From contig NZ_FXTN01000008.1 in assembly GCF_900182595.1 (NCBI RefSeq), forward strand, positions 62,001-126,000: a stretch of 64,000 nucleotides of DNA, read 5' to 3'. The position numbers and the translations under genes are program-made. Shown piece after piece: positions 53,429-62,033 of this stretch; position 1 is the stretch's first letter, and each line of letters starts with the position of its first letter. Source of the DNA: Pedobacter westerhofensis (GTDB lineage: Bacteria; Bacteroidota; Bacteroidia; Sphingobacteriales; Sphingobacteriaceae). A model generated the notes under the pieces. The model was not told the origin of the DNA and searched no databases. It saw only the letters and a list, made by a program, of their open reading frames with translations.

Positions 53429-53505
53429 GCTTTACTTGTTGATATAGTAAGCAGAGCCCTGTACAAATCACGCTTTTGTCTATATACATTTCCTCCCTGA
53501 AGTAA

Positions 53506-53555
53506 GTAAATCTACCGGGGTTGAGTAAACCTTCCGGGGAGTGGGTAAACCTGGC
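53506..53555. repeat. three short tandem repeats at the sdaA 3' side
   Basis: GTAAATCTACCGGGG (53506), GTAAACCTTCCGGGG (53525) and GTAAACCTGGC (53545) recur with a 19-20-base period between the convergent sdaA and SGNH genes. The third unit abuts the SGNH stop codon. Could be a slippage-derived patch or a binding array. Confidence 0.55.
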
Positions 53556-54277
53556 TATTTTTTTGAAAACGCCCTAAAAACAGAAGGCGCAAGCATGGCA
53601 GCCCAATCCTTATACATCACACCGGAAGGATGCAGCCCGTCTGATGCAACTAAAGAATGATCGGTAGCAGCGTTTCTTGACCCTGGTGTGATATCCGTAT
53701 AGCTGATGCCTGCTTTTATTGTCTCTTCTTTGTTTATTGCATTGAACGCATCAATCTCTTTGGCGATCACCTGCATTCCCCTTCCGCTTTGTTTCCCAAA
53801 TGGTGTGGCTCCCCAATCAGGTATGGACACTACAAAAACATGAGCTTTATTTCCACCCGCAAAGCCGATTGCAGTCTGCAGTAGTTCCTTGAATTCAGTT
53901 CTGTATGTTTCAATAGAATTGCCCCTGTACTGATTGTTTACGCCAATCAAAAGCGTAACAATATCAAATTTGCCGGTCAAAGCTTCAGCCTGAATACCGT
54001 CCTGCAGTTCATTGGTTGTCCATCCTGTTTTAGCAATGATCTTTGGTGTGTTTACCTTTATTCCAACATTATTTAGCTGTGATGCCAGCTGAAAGGGAAA
54101 ACATGAACTTTGTGCTACGGCCTCACCGATGGTGTACGAATCGCCGAGCGCAAGATAACTCAGCTCGACGGCAGGAGTTGCTATTTTTGTTGTGTCGGTT
54201 TTACTCATTCCATTTATTGAACTTTTCCCGCATGCTATTATCGATAGCAGCAAGATCAATGCAGCTGTTATTTTCAT
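53555..54277 (-). CDS. SGNH/GDSL hydrolase lipoprotein
   Basis: This 240-residue esterase-like lipoprotein has a signal ending SIIAC with the lipidated Cys16. SGNH blocks: LALGDSYTIG (nucleophile Ser47), a glycine block, LLIGVNNQY (Asn block), and the final DGLHPSG with Asp and His. It should be in the periplasmic leaflet. The active site is complete; the substrate is not known. It is the last gene of a probable minus-strand run of phosphopantetheinyl transferase, lipB and this gene (10 and 70 bases between). Confidence 0.87.
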   Translation of the reverse strand: MKITAALILLLSIIACGKSSINGMSKTDTTKIATPAVELSYLALGDSYTIGEAVAQSSCFPFQLASQLNNVGIKVNTPKIIAKTGWTTNELQDGIQAEALTGKFDIVTLLIGVNNQYRGNSIETYRTEFKELLQTAIGFAGGNKAHVFVVSIPDWGATPFGKQSGRGMQVIAKEIDAFNAINKEETIKAGISYTDITPGSRNAATDHSLVASDGLHPSGVMYKDWAAMLAPSVFRAFSKK

Positions 54278-54347
54278 GGGTAAATCTACGAAAGAAATAA
54301 ATGATCAGATGCTGGACCGATGTTTTACCGGCACAATGAGTCAACGA

Positions 54348-55046
54348 TTACAGAGCTATCTCCATGTGAAAGAGATCGGCGATGTGAGTCCTGAGCACCT
54401 CTTTTACGGTATTCATGTCCACCTCATGCCCAAGTTCACGCTGCATCGAGGTAACGTCTTTATCATCGATCCCGCAGGGCACAATGTTCTTAAAATAGTC
54501 GAGATTTGTATTTACATTAAATGCAAAGCCGTGCATTGTTACCCAGCGGCTGCACCTTACCCCCATTGCACAAATCTTTCTGGCTTTATCATTGTCGGCA
54601 TCAAGCCATACACCGGTAAATCCGGGATATCTGCCTGCGGGAATACCAAAATCAGCCAGGGTAAGTATAACGGCTTCTTCAAGTGTCCTTAAATAAAGAT
54701 GAATATCCGTGAAAAAGTTATCCAGGTCCAGTATCGGGTAACCTACCAGCTGACCGGGGCCATGGTAAGTAATATCGCCCCCGCGGTTGATCTTATAGTA
54801 TGTAGCGTGTTTTTCTTTAAGCCCATCTTCATCGAGCAGCAAATTTTCAGAGTGGCCGCTTTTGCCTAGCGTATAAACATGGGGGTGTTCACAAAAAATC
54901 AGGTAATTAGGTGTTTGCTCCGTTGTTCCGTTATTCCGGTTACTGGTCTTTATCGCAACGGTTTCATTCAGCAGGAGCTCCTGACGGTCCCATGCCTCCT
55001 GGTAATCAACCATTCCCCAATCTACAAATTTAACGTTCTTGTTCAT
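54348..55046 (-). CDS. lipB: octanoyl-[acyl carrier protein]:protein N-octanoyltransferase
   Basis: LipB moves octanoyl from acyl carrier protein to lipoyl domains, the first step of lipoate synthesis. The 232-residue chain has GGDITYHGPGQLVGYPILDL near residue 88, the lysine in RKICAMGVR near 160, MHGFAFNVNTNLDYF, and the catalytic cysteine in IVPCGI near 190. It lies 10 bases after the phosphopantetheinyl transferase gene, a sensible pairing because both act on acyl-carrier-protein chemistry. LipA is not in the window. Confidence 0.94.
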   Translation of the reverse strand: MNKNVKFVDWGMVDYQEAWDRQELLLNETVAIKTSNRNNGTTEQTPNYLIFCEHPHVYTLGKSGHSENLLLDEDGLKEKHATYYKINRGGDITYHGPGQLVGYPILDLDNFFTDIHLYLRTLEEAVILTLADFGIPAGRYPGFTGVWLDADNDKARKICAMGVRCSRWVTMHGFAFNVNTNLDYFKNIVPCGIDDKDVTSMQRELGHEVDMNTVKEVLRTHIADLFHMEIAL

Positions 55047-55056
55047 CCTGTTTCAA

Positions 55057-55698
55057 TTAAGCAACTACATAGCCAAGCATATAGCCTGGTATGGTATTAA
55101 AATAGCATACAGTTAAGCGCTGCGTTCCCGTTGGGAGGTCTACAAGGACTGTCATCGAGCCATGATCTTGTAATTCAAAGGGCTGTATATGGATATGTTT
55201 CCTGAACTCCAGGCCTTTTTTTCCGTACCATTTGTACACCGCTTCCTTTACGCACCAGCAGGCGTATAGTGCATCGGTATTATTTTTCACATTACTTTGC
55301 GCAAGCTCCGGCAATGAAAGGAATTTCTGCTGTATCCTGTGGATTTTGGGTTTAATGAGTTCAATATCTACCCCTACACCTTTTTCTTTGCCAATCATTA
55401 CAGCGGCATAATCATAGGAGTGACTGAGGGAAATGCTGTAAGAAGAATCGGCCAGATATGGCTTGCCGTGCTCATCCATCCGGCAGTCGATATACTCCGA
55501 GGTTTTAAGCATAGTACGCAATAAAAAACGCGTACTCAGCCACTGCAGCAAACGTTTACCAGGACTAAGTGTAGCCAGGAAGTCCAGTTCGTGCTGCTTT
55601 AGCTGGAGGCCGGAGAGCAACTGCTCTTCTCCTTCTTCGATTTTCCATACGGCGAGTATGGTATGATCGTCAATGTCTTGATTATAGATTACAGGCAT
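55057..55698 (-). CDS. 4'-phosphopantetheinyl transferase
   Basis: This enzyme attaches the phosphopantetheine arm to carrier proteins. I chose the ATG at 55698 (protein MPVIYNQDIDDH, 213 residues) over one 38 codons upstream, because a promoter box lies at 55718-55725, between the two. The family motifs are GVDIELIKP (metal-binding Asp and Glu) near residue 108 and WCVKEAVYKWYGKKG (Lys-Glu) near 152. It is of the Sfp/Gsp-like type in size rather than the short AcpS type. It is divergent from dcd and in line with lipB. Confidence 0.88.
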   Translation of the reverse strand: MPVIYNQDIDDHTILAVWKIEEGEEQLLSGLQLKQHELDFLATLSPGKRLLQWLSTRFLLRTMLKTSEYIDCRMDEHGKPYLADSSYSISLSHSYDYAAVMIGKEKGVGVDIELIKPKIHRIQQKFLSLPELAQSNVKNNTDALYACWCVKEAVYKWYGKKGLEFRKHIHIQPFELQDHGSMTVLVDLPTGTQRLTVCYFNTIPGYMLGYVVA

Positions 55699-55717
55699 CC
55701 TATTTAAAAAATCAATG

Positions 55718-55725
55718 CAAAAGTA
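55718..55725 (-). promoter_or_regulatory. TAnnTTTG (-7) promoter box for the phosphopantetheinyl transferase-lipB genes
   Basis: On the minus strand this reads TACTTTTG, an exact match 19 bases before the ATG at 55698. A TTTG lies 24 bases upstream on the same strand. Confidence 0.5.
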
Positions 55726-55763
55726 TCTTAAATTAATCATAATTTCGCCCAAAGACTTAACAA

Positions 55764-56300
55764 ATGATACTTTCGGACAAGCGTATTTTAGAGGAGATTG
55801 ACAAAGGAACAATAATAATTGAGCCCTTTAAACCAGAATGTTTAGGCACCAATTCTTATGATGTTCATTTGGGCAAATACCTGGCTACATATGCAGACAG
55901 AGTGCTGGACGCTAAAGCACATAACAAAATCATCCATTTTGAAATCCCAAAAGATGGATTCGTACTGCAGCCGGGCACTCTATACCTGGGCGTAACACTT
56001 GAATATACCGAAACTCACGCACATGTTCCTTTTCTGGAAGGCAAATCGAGTACCGGCCGTTTGGGGATTGATATCCACGCTACCGCCGGAAAAGGCGATG
56101 TAGGATTCTGCAATACCTGGACACTGGAAATCTCCTGCGCCCAGCCGGTGAAGATCTATGCAGGGATGCCCATCGGACAGCTGATTTATTTCATGGTGGA
56201 AGGAAATATTGAAACCATGTACAATGCCAAGAATGATGCAAAATACAGCAACAAAACCACTAAACCGGTAGAAAGCATGATGTGGAAGAATAACTTTTAA
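55764..56300 (+). CDS. dcd: dCTP deaminase
   Basis: Dcd converts dCTP to dUTP, the start of thymidylate supply. The 178-residue protein is trimeric in the family. Motifs: MILSDKRILEEIDKG at the start, PFKPECLGTNSYDVHLG near residue 24, the nucleotide-binding EGKSSTGRLGID near 93, and YAGMPIGQLIYF near 133. It is divergent from the phosphopantetheinyl transferase gene and followed by a terminator. Confidence 0.95.
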   Translation: MILSDKRILEEIDKGTIIIEPFKPECLGTNSYDVHLGKYLATYADRVLDAKAHNKIIHFEIPKDGFVLQPGTLYLGVTLEYTETHAHVPFLEGKSSTGRLGIDIHATAGKGDVGFCNTWTLEISCAQPVKIYAGMPIGQLIYFMVEGNIETMYNAKNDAKYSNKTTKPVESMMWKNNF

Positions 56301-56327
56301 ACGCTGGATTAATCGCTATAGCATTTG

Positions 56328-56363
56328 AGCCTCAATATTCTTATATTGAGGCTTTATTTTTTT
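56328..56363 (+). terminator. rho-independent terminator of dcd
   Basis: AGCCTCAATA and TATTGAGGCT form a 10-bp stem with a 6-base loop, followed by TTATTTTTTT. It lies 28 bases after the dcd stop. Confidence 0.88.
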
Positions 56364-56498
56364 CGGTTGTATACCTATGAAAAAGCAATAGATACCTATG
56401 AACCCGACATGATTAAAATTAGTATTCCCGTGTTTTCAGAAGAACTATTTTAATCATCAAAGGCTCCATCTGACAAATTAAAACAATAAATTTAATAG

Positions 56499-59186
56499 AT
56501 GAAATCCAAATATCTGAAAGTCTTATTTTGCCTGCTGGCATCTGCACTGTTTCTGGCCTTCCGGTTCGCAGATGATCCTTTTGAAGCCCTGCTGAAAAAA
56601 CTTGCTGCGTATAACGAAGAGCATCCGCAGGAAAAAGTATATCTCCATTTAGACAAACCTTATTATGCTGTGGGAGACAATATCTGGTTTAAAGCTTATG
56701 TGACGGACAACCGCAGCGGCCAGCTTTCAAAAATCAGTTCTGCAATTTATGTAGAACTGATCAGCGAAGGAGATTCCATCAAAAAGCAAATCAAACTTCC
56801 GTTGGTCAGCGGCCTCAGCTGGGGCGACTTCAAATTAACGGATACGCTTAAAGAAGGAAATTACAGGATCAGGGCATATACACAATGGATGAGGAATGCC
56901 GGCCCGGATTACTTTTTCGATAAAACCATAAGGATAGGAAATGCCTGGGCAAACAAGGTTTTTACCAGTACAACCTATACTTTTGGCAAAAAAAACAATG
57001 CAGAGCTGGTGGATGCGGTGATCAGGTTTAGTGATAAGGATGGCAACCCTTATGCAGGACAGAGCGTGAGTTACGAAGTACATCTGAAAAACAAACCTGC
57101 AGGACGTGGAAAAGGCATGACCAATGCGCAGGGCGAGGTCAATTTCTCTTTTCAGAATGCTACAGGAACACCTGCATCAGGTGCGGTTACAGCTACCATT
57201 ACACTGCCAAACAAACAGCAGATTGTTAAAACTATTCCTGTAAAAACTACTGCCAGTTCCCTGTCGGTACAGCTGTTTCCTGAAGGGGGAGCCCTCGTGG
57301 AAAACCTGCCCTCTAAAGTAGGGATCAAAGCCATCAGCCCGGCAGGACTGGGCATAGACGTTTCCGGAGTTTTAACAGATAATGATGGTACTGAAGTGCT
57401 GGCCTTTAACACCACACACCTGGGCATGGGTAACTTTATTGTGAATCCGCAGCCGGGAAAGACCTATACAGCCAGGATTAAATTAAAAGACGGTACTGCG
57501 ATGGACATACCACTGCCTAAAGCGGTACCATCAGGATATGTACTCAGCGTAAATAATAGCGACAGCAGTAAGGTTGGCATAAGAATACTAACCAGTCAGA
57601 ATTTGATTGGCCAGGGCGAACTGAAACTGGTAATCCAGCAGAACAATTCAGTTTTTGCTGTTCAGAAAATACAATCGGTTAAACAGGTGAATATACTGTC
57701 TTTGCCAAAGAAAGATTTACCATCGGGAATTTTGCATTTAACCCTGTTTAACGCTACAAATCTGCCGGTTGCAGAACGCCTGATTTTTATCAACAACCCG
57801 GCCGACCAGATCAGCGCCAGTGTCACAGGCTTAAAAAACAGTTATAGCCCGCGCGGCAATGTAGAGCTTACACTTGCTGCAAAGGATGGGGATAAACCCA
57901 CGATAGGCAGTTTTTCTGTCGCTGTTACCAATACCAGCCTAGTTACGCCAGATCCGGATAATGAAAGTAACATCCTAACGGGATTACTCCTTACGGCCGA
58001 CTTAAAAGGTTATGTAGAGAAACCGAATTATTACCTGCGGAATAATACCAAAGAAACGCGCGAACATCTGGACAACCTCATGCTCATTCAGGGATGGAGC
58101 AGGCTACTATGGTCAGATCTGATGTCGGATGCAGCTAAACCTATTGCTTTCCCACCTGAAAGAGCCTTAAAAGTAGCCGGTACCATTACAACCACAGGCG
58201 GCAAACCAGTACCTAACGGAAAAGTATCGCTGTTCTCTACCGGGGGCGGGCTGTTTATGGTGGATACCCTTACAGACGCAAAAGGGCATTTTAGCTTTGA
58301 TAATCTTTCTTTCGGAGATAGCACCAAGTTTATTGTGCAGGCACGGAATGCAAAAAACAAAAAGTATGTAGAGATCAATTTAGATATCTTACCCGGTCAG
58401 GTGGTCACCAAAAATAAGAACAGCGGAGATGTAGAAGTCAATGTCAATGAATCTATCCAGGGATATATCCAAAAGAGCAACAGTTATTTTGACGGACTAA
58501 ATAAACGCGGACTGCTGGAACGGACTTTACTGCTCGATCAGGTTAATGTGGTGCAGAAGAAGAACCCTGCAAAGAACTCGGCAAATTTAAATGGAGCCGG
58601 CAATGCTGATTACATCATGACCTCAAAAGATCTGGGAACCTGCATCACCTTGTCGCAGTGCCTGCAGGGCAGGGTAGCGGGCATGACCATCCAGAATGGA
58701 AAAGCTTTCCTGACCAGGAACAATGGCCAGCCTATGCAGATCATCTTCGACGGCATGTATGTAGAACCAGATTTCCTTGATAATATCCAGCCCTTTGATG
58801 TAGAAACGATCGAAGTTTTAAAAAACGCAGGCAATACGGCTATCTATGGTTCCCGCGGCGGGGGCGGTGTGCTGATCATCACCACCAAGCGGGGCGGCGG
58901 TGATTTAAGTTTTTCGAGGTATTCGCCCGGCATCATCACGTATGCACCTAAAGGTTATTATGCGGTTAGACAATTCTACTCTCCGCAATACACACCGGAG
59001 CATACAGATAACAATGAGGATAAAAGATCAACAGTATACTGGAACCCTCATGTGGCTACCGGCGATGGGCTTGGCAAATTCAACTTTTACAATACTGATG
59101 AACCAGGAACGTACAGGATTGTAATTGAAGGCATTAACGAAGATGGCCATATAGCCAGAAAAGTATATACTTATCAGGTAAAATAA
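56499..59186 (+). CDS. TonB-plug protein with macroglobulin-like N-terminus, no barrel
   Basis: This 895-residue secreted protein begins with a hydrophobic leader and then a macroglobulin (MG2)-like strand domain (KVYLHLDKPYYAVGDNIWFKAYV near residue 47). Several Ig-like strand domains follow, with a carboxypeptidase-like TTGGKPVPNGKVSLF segment near 565. The C-terminus carries a TonB-receptor plug signature: LSQCLQGRVAGM near residue 720, then IFDGMYVE, DVETIEVLKNAGNTAIYGSRG and GGGVLIITTKRGG. No beta-barrel follows, unlike true receptors. Related plug-only proteins with MG2-like domains occur in Bacteroidota; their role is unclear. It lies 29 bases before the isomerase gene. Confidence 0.8.
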   Translation: MKSKYLKVLFCLLASALFLAFRFADDPFEALLKKLAAYNEEHPQEKVYLHLDKPYYAVGDNIWFKAYVTDNRSGQLSKISSAIYVELISEGDSIKKQIKLPLVSGLSWGDFKLTDTLKEGNYRIRAYTQWMRNAGPDYFFDKTIRIGNAWANKVFTSTTYTFGKKNNAELVDAVIRFSDKDGNPYAGQSVSYEVHLKNKPAGRGKGMTNAQGEVNFSFQNATGTPASGAVTATITLPNKQQIVKTIPVKTTASSLSVQLFPEGGALVENLPSKVGIKAISPAGLGIDVSGVLTDNDGTEVLAFNTTHLGMGNFIVNPQPGKTYTARIKLKDGTAMDIPLPKAVPSGYVLSVNNSDSSKVGIRILTSQNLIGQGELKLVIQQNNSVFAVQKIQSVKQVNILSLPKKDLPSGILHLTLFNATNLPVAERLIFINNPADQISASVTGLKNSYSPRGNVELTLAAKDGDKPTIGSFSVAVTNTSLVTPDPDNESNILTGLLLTADLKGYVEKPNYYLRNNTKETREHLDNLMLIQGWSRLLWSDLMSDAAKPIAFPPERALKVAGTITTTGGKPVPNGKVSLFSTGGGLFMVDTLTDAKGHFSFDNLSFGDSTKFIVQARNAKNKKYVEINLDILPGQVVTKNKNSGDVEVNVNESIQGYIQKSNSYFDGLNKRGLLERTLLLDQVNVVQKKNPAKNSANLNGAGNADYIMTSKDLGTCITLSQCLQGRVAGMTIQNGKAFLTRNNGQPMQIIFDGMYVEPDFLDNIQPFDVETIEVLKNAGNTAIYGSRGGGGVLIITTKRGGGDLSFSRYSPGIITYAPKGYYAVRQFYSPQYTPEHTDNNEDKRSTVYWNPHVATGDGLGKFNFYNTDEPGTYRIVIEGINEDGHIARKVYTYQVK

Positions 59187-59215
59187 AACTGAACACAATT
59201 CAATAAAACACACAG

Positions 59216-59977
59216 ATGAACACCATAAATGTTACTATAAAAGACCGTTTAGCTTTGATCACCCTCAACCGCGGCAAATCAAATGCAATAGACAGGGAAA
59301 TGCTCACTGAACTGAGTGACATGCTGCACAACATTAACAACGATGCAAACATCGGTGGTGTGATCATTACAGGAAAGGAACATTTCTTTTCAGCCGGACT
59401 AGACCTGATTGCGTTGTACAGCTATAATGAAGAGGAGATTAAATCATTCTGGAACCTGTTCCTGGATTTCACGGCAAAGATTGTAGCCTTCAAAAAACCC
59501 ATGGTAGCTGCAATCAACGGGCATGCTCCTGCAGGTGGCTGTGTGATCGGACTGGCCTGTGATGCCAGGGTAATGGCCGAGGGGAAATATATCATTGGCC
59601 TGAACGAAATTCCGGTAGGTATTATCGTACCTGACAGTGTATTTCAGCTCTACTCCTTCTGGCTGGGCAGGGCCCATGCCAGCAGAAGCCTGCTCGAAGG
59701 AAAACTGTTTAGTCCTGAAGAGGCACTGAGCATCGGACTGGTAGACGAGCTGGTTAATCCGGCAAGCATCATGACAGCCGCAGAACGCAGGATCAGGAAA
59801 TATATGGCCATGGAACCAAACACCTGGCAGCAGAGCAAGCTCAACATCAGAAAAGAGCTGATCGCCGCCACGGCAGCAGACCAGTCGGCCACCCTGGATA
59901 CCCTCCTTGCACAATGGTGGTCGCCCTCCAGCAGAAACCTGCTGAAAATGATTATTGATAACCTGCAAAAGAAATAA
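59216..59977 (+). CDS. crotonase-fold protein, delta3-delta2-enoyl-CoA isomerase-like
   Basis: This 253-residue enoyl-CoA hydratase/isomerase family member has AAINGHAPAGGCVIGLACD near residue 98 (oxyanion hole) and the segment IIGLNEIPVGIIVP near 124. The latter, with the acidic residue in GLNE, is the pattern of delta3,delta2-enoyl-CoA isomerase, not of enoyl-CoA hydratase. That enzyme moves a double bond so that unsaturated fatty acids can enter beta-oxidation. Its stop is 4 bases before a 2,4-dienoyl-CoA reductase-like gene, which makes the assignment stronger. Confidence 0.8.
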   Translation: MNTINVTIKDRLALITLNRGKSNAIDREMLTELSDMLHNINNDANIGGVIITGKEHFFSAGLDLIALYSYNEEEIKSFWNLFLDFTAKIVAFKKPMVAAINGHAPAGGCVIGLACDARVMAEGKYIIGLNEIPVGIIVPDSVFQLYSFWLGRAHASRSLLEGKLFSPEEALSIGLVDELVNPASIMTAAERRIRKYMAMEPNTWQQSKLNIRKELIAATAADQSATLDTLLAQWWSPSSRNLLKMIIDNLQKK

Positions 59978-59981
59978 GCAT

Positions 59982-60857
59982 ATGTATAATCAACCGATGT
60001 TAAGAGATGACGCCTTAAAAGGTAAAACCATCATCATTACAGGTGGCGGTACCGGTCTGGGAAAAGCGATGGGCACTTACTTTTTAAAGCTGGGCGCCAA
60101 TTTGGTGATCACCAGCCGCAAAGCGGATGTATTGCAAAAGACTGCGGAGGAGATGGAGAAAGAAACAGGGGGCAGGGTACTTGCGGTTAGTTGTGATGTA
60201 AGGGAATATGAGCAGGTAGAAAATGTACTGGCAGAAACGCTGAAAACGTTTGGCAGGGCCGACAGCCTGATCAATAATGCCGCGGGCAATTTTATCTCTC
60301 CTACAGAGCGCCTGTCAGCAAATGCTTTTTCAACAATCATTGATATTGTACTGAAAGGTTCAGTGAACTGTACGCTGGCCTTTGGCAAACACTGGATCAA
60401 GGAAAAACAGCCGGCAAGCATCTTAAACATCGTGACTACGTATGCCTTTACCGGGTCGGCATATGTGGTACCTTCAGCCTGTGCAAAAGGCGGTGTACTG
60501 GCCATGACCCGCTCACTGGCAGTAGAATGGGGCAAGTATGGCATCCGTACCAATGCAATCGCTCCGGGGCCTTTCCCTACCAAAGGCGCATGGGACCGCT
60601 TGCTGCCGGGGGATCTGGCAGAGAAGTTCGACTTTAAAAACAGGGTACCGCTGAAACGCGTGGGCGACCATCAGGAGCTGGCCAATCTGGCGGCCTTTCT
60701 GGTCAGTGATTTCTCCGCGTACATCAATGGGGAAGTCATTACAATTGACGGTGGGGAATGGCTGCAGGGGGCCGGGCAGTTCAACGGCCTTGAAGCTATA
60801 CCGGATGATCTGTGGGATAGTTTTGCCCAGATGACCAGGTCGGCAAAAGGCAGCTAA
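59982..60857 (+). CDS. 2,4-dienoyl-CoA reductase-like SDR (mitochondrial DECR type)
   Basis: This 291-residue short-chain dehydrogenase reduces 2,4-dienoyl-CoA with NADPH in unsaturated fatty acid oxidation if the assignment is right. The coenzyme motif is ITGGGTGLGKAM near residue 20. INNAAGNFISPTERLS near 95, TTYAFTGSAYVVPSACAK with Tyr and Lys 15 apart (the DECR spacing, not the classical Tyr-x3-Lys), and AVEWGKYGIRTNAIAPGP follow the animal DECR1 sequence closely as I remember it, even to the C-terminal end. I chose the ATG at 59982 because an upstream start overlaps the isomerase gene. Confidence 0.85.
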   Translation: MYNQPMLRDDALKGKTIIITGGGTGLGKAMGTYFLKLGANLVITSRKADVLQKTAEEMEKETGGRVLAVSCDVREYEQVENVLAETLKTFGRADSLINNAAGNFISPTERLSANAFSTIIDIVLKGSVNCTLAFGKHWIKEKQPASILNIVTTYAFTGSAYVVPSACAKGGVLAMTRSLAVEWGKYGIRTNAIAPGPFPTKGAWDRLLPGDLAEKFDFKNRVPLKRVGDHQELANLAAFLVSDFSAYINGEVITIDGGEWLQGAGQFNGLEAIPDDLWDSFAQMTRSAKGS

Positions 60858-60911
60858 GCTGAATCATTAAAGCAAAATTTATTTTAACGTCTTCTTTATT
60901 TGAAATTAGCT

Positions 60912-60919
60912 TATTTTTG
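60912..60919 (+). promoter_or_regulatory. TAnnTTTG (-7) promoter box for clpS
   Basis: TATTTTTG is an exact match and ends 4 bases before the clpS ATG at 60924. The transcript would be leaderless or nearly so. Confidence 0.5.
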
Positions 60920-60923
60920 TACC

Positions 60924-61205
60924 ATGTCAACAGAAACAAAAGAAGAAACCTTTACACTTGAGGAGATTTTAACCTCTCTCAAAACCTCTCACCGTTTAAT
61001 CTTATGGAACGATGACGTAAACACTTTTGATCATGTGATCCACTGTATGACTAAATATCTTGATTACACAGAAAGCCAGGCGGAGAGAATTGCATGGGAA
61101 GTGCACAATAAAGGAAAGTGCGCAGTGCTGGAAGGCTCTTTTACAGAAATGGAAGTATATAGAAAAATCCTGCAGCAGGAAGGTTTAACAGTTACTGTTG
61201 ATTAA
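60924..61205 (+). CDS. clpS: ATP-dependent Clp protease adaptor ClpS
   Basis: ClpS delivers proteins with N-degron first residues (Leu, Phe, Tyr, Trp) to ClpAP. The 93-residue protein has the family core ILWNDDVNTFDHVIHCM, in which NDD-x-N and the H bind the N-terminal residue, and the final EVYRKILQQEGL. The ATG at 60924 is four bases past a promoter box; an upstream TTG would overlap that box. It follows the fatty-acid gene pair but has its own promoter. Confidence 0.93.
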   Translation: MSTETKEETFTLEEILTSLKTSHRLILWNDDVNTFDHVIHCMTKYLDYTESQAERIAWEVHNKGKCAVLEGSFTEMEVYRKILQQEGLTVTVD

Positions 61206-61333
61206 TGCCTGCGATTAGCCGGTACGATCTTGATATTTCAGCACGATCTTGATTTCGGCACACCTTTATACTTCGTAACATCGCTGAATCAAACAGCTGC
61301 TGGCTTTCCCGTTTAGTGATTTTTGAAATATGA

Positions 61334-61936
61334 TCATTTTTCAAGATTACTGATTAGCTCCGTCAGCTCCTGCTGGGTAGCCTGTGTTTTATCCCTGGCA
61401 TACCATAAGTGCAGTTTTTCAGAATGCAGATGTTTATCGGTCGATTCTGCCTTCCAGTAATTCAGTTCTTTTTGCGCAGCTGCGGGCCTTGGGCCCCATT
61501 TTACCAGAAGCTCACCTTCATCATCCAGTACCAGCACTACAGGGATAGACCTGGCGCCATTGGTCAGGTGTGCATCGATCAGGGGCAGGTTCTGATCCCG
61601 GAATACAAAACGCAGGTCGAACTTCTCCGGACTAAGTGCAGTTATTTTATCAAACAAGGGAACGATTTGCGCCGCGTCCCCGCACCAGCCTTCAGTAATC
61701 ACCAGCAAATGATAATGCTTTTTTAAGCGGCCTATAGCTTCGGTCAGGCTTTCATTTAACACCGCTGTTTTCTCCAGCCGGTTCATGCGCTGAACATTTA
61801 ACGTGGTGTAATGGAGCATCTCTTCGCTATGGTCGGCACTTGTAGATTTACCTTCCGCCAGGAGAGAACTGATCAGTTCGCGGTATTCTGCATACTTTAA
61901 TCCCTCTCTCACAAAAATATTACTGTAATTGGCCAT
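61334..61936 (-). CDS. thioredoxin-fold protein with a single cysteine
   Basis: This 200-residue protein has a thioredoxin-like domain at about residues 65-165 (HLLVITEGWCGDAAQIVPLF, cis-proline RSIPVVLVLD, then GELLVKWGPRP). The active-site position is WCGDAAQ, with Cys84 as the only cysteine in the chain, so it cannot form the usual disulfide. No signal peptide is seen, so it is cytoplasmic. Members of this group (Thioredoxin_9-like) occur in Bacteroidota; a monothiol role is inference. It is divergent from the TonB receptor with 97 bases between. Confidence 0.82.
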   Translation of the reverse strand: MANYSNIFVREGLKYAEYRELISSLLAEGKSTSADHSEEMLHYTTLNVQRMNRLEKTAVLNESLTEAIGRLKKHYHLLVITEGWCGDAAQIVPLFDKITALSPEKFDLRFVFRDQNLPLIDAHLTNGARSIPVVLVLDDEGELLVKWGPRPAAAQKELNYWKAESTDKHLHSEKLHLWYARDKTQATQQELTELISNLEK

Positions 61937-62033
61937 AAATGCGTTGTAATAAAATAGTTACCGCCTGTTTTTTAAACTTCCTCGCCGTTACTTTGTCCCT
62001 CTATCAAAAGAAACCTAAAACGATATATTCGAA

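Noticed and set aside
56370..56402. Repeated ATACCTATGAA before the plug-protein gene
   Set aside because: Two 11-base copies are too little to call an element.
61223..61262. Direct repeat of ACGATCTTGAT after clpS
   Set aside because: Two short copies only, with no known function; likely chance or a small slippage event.
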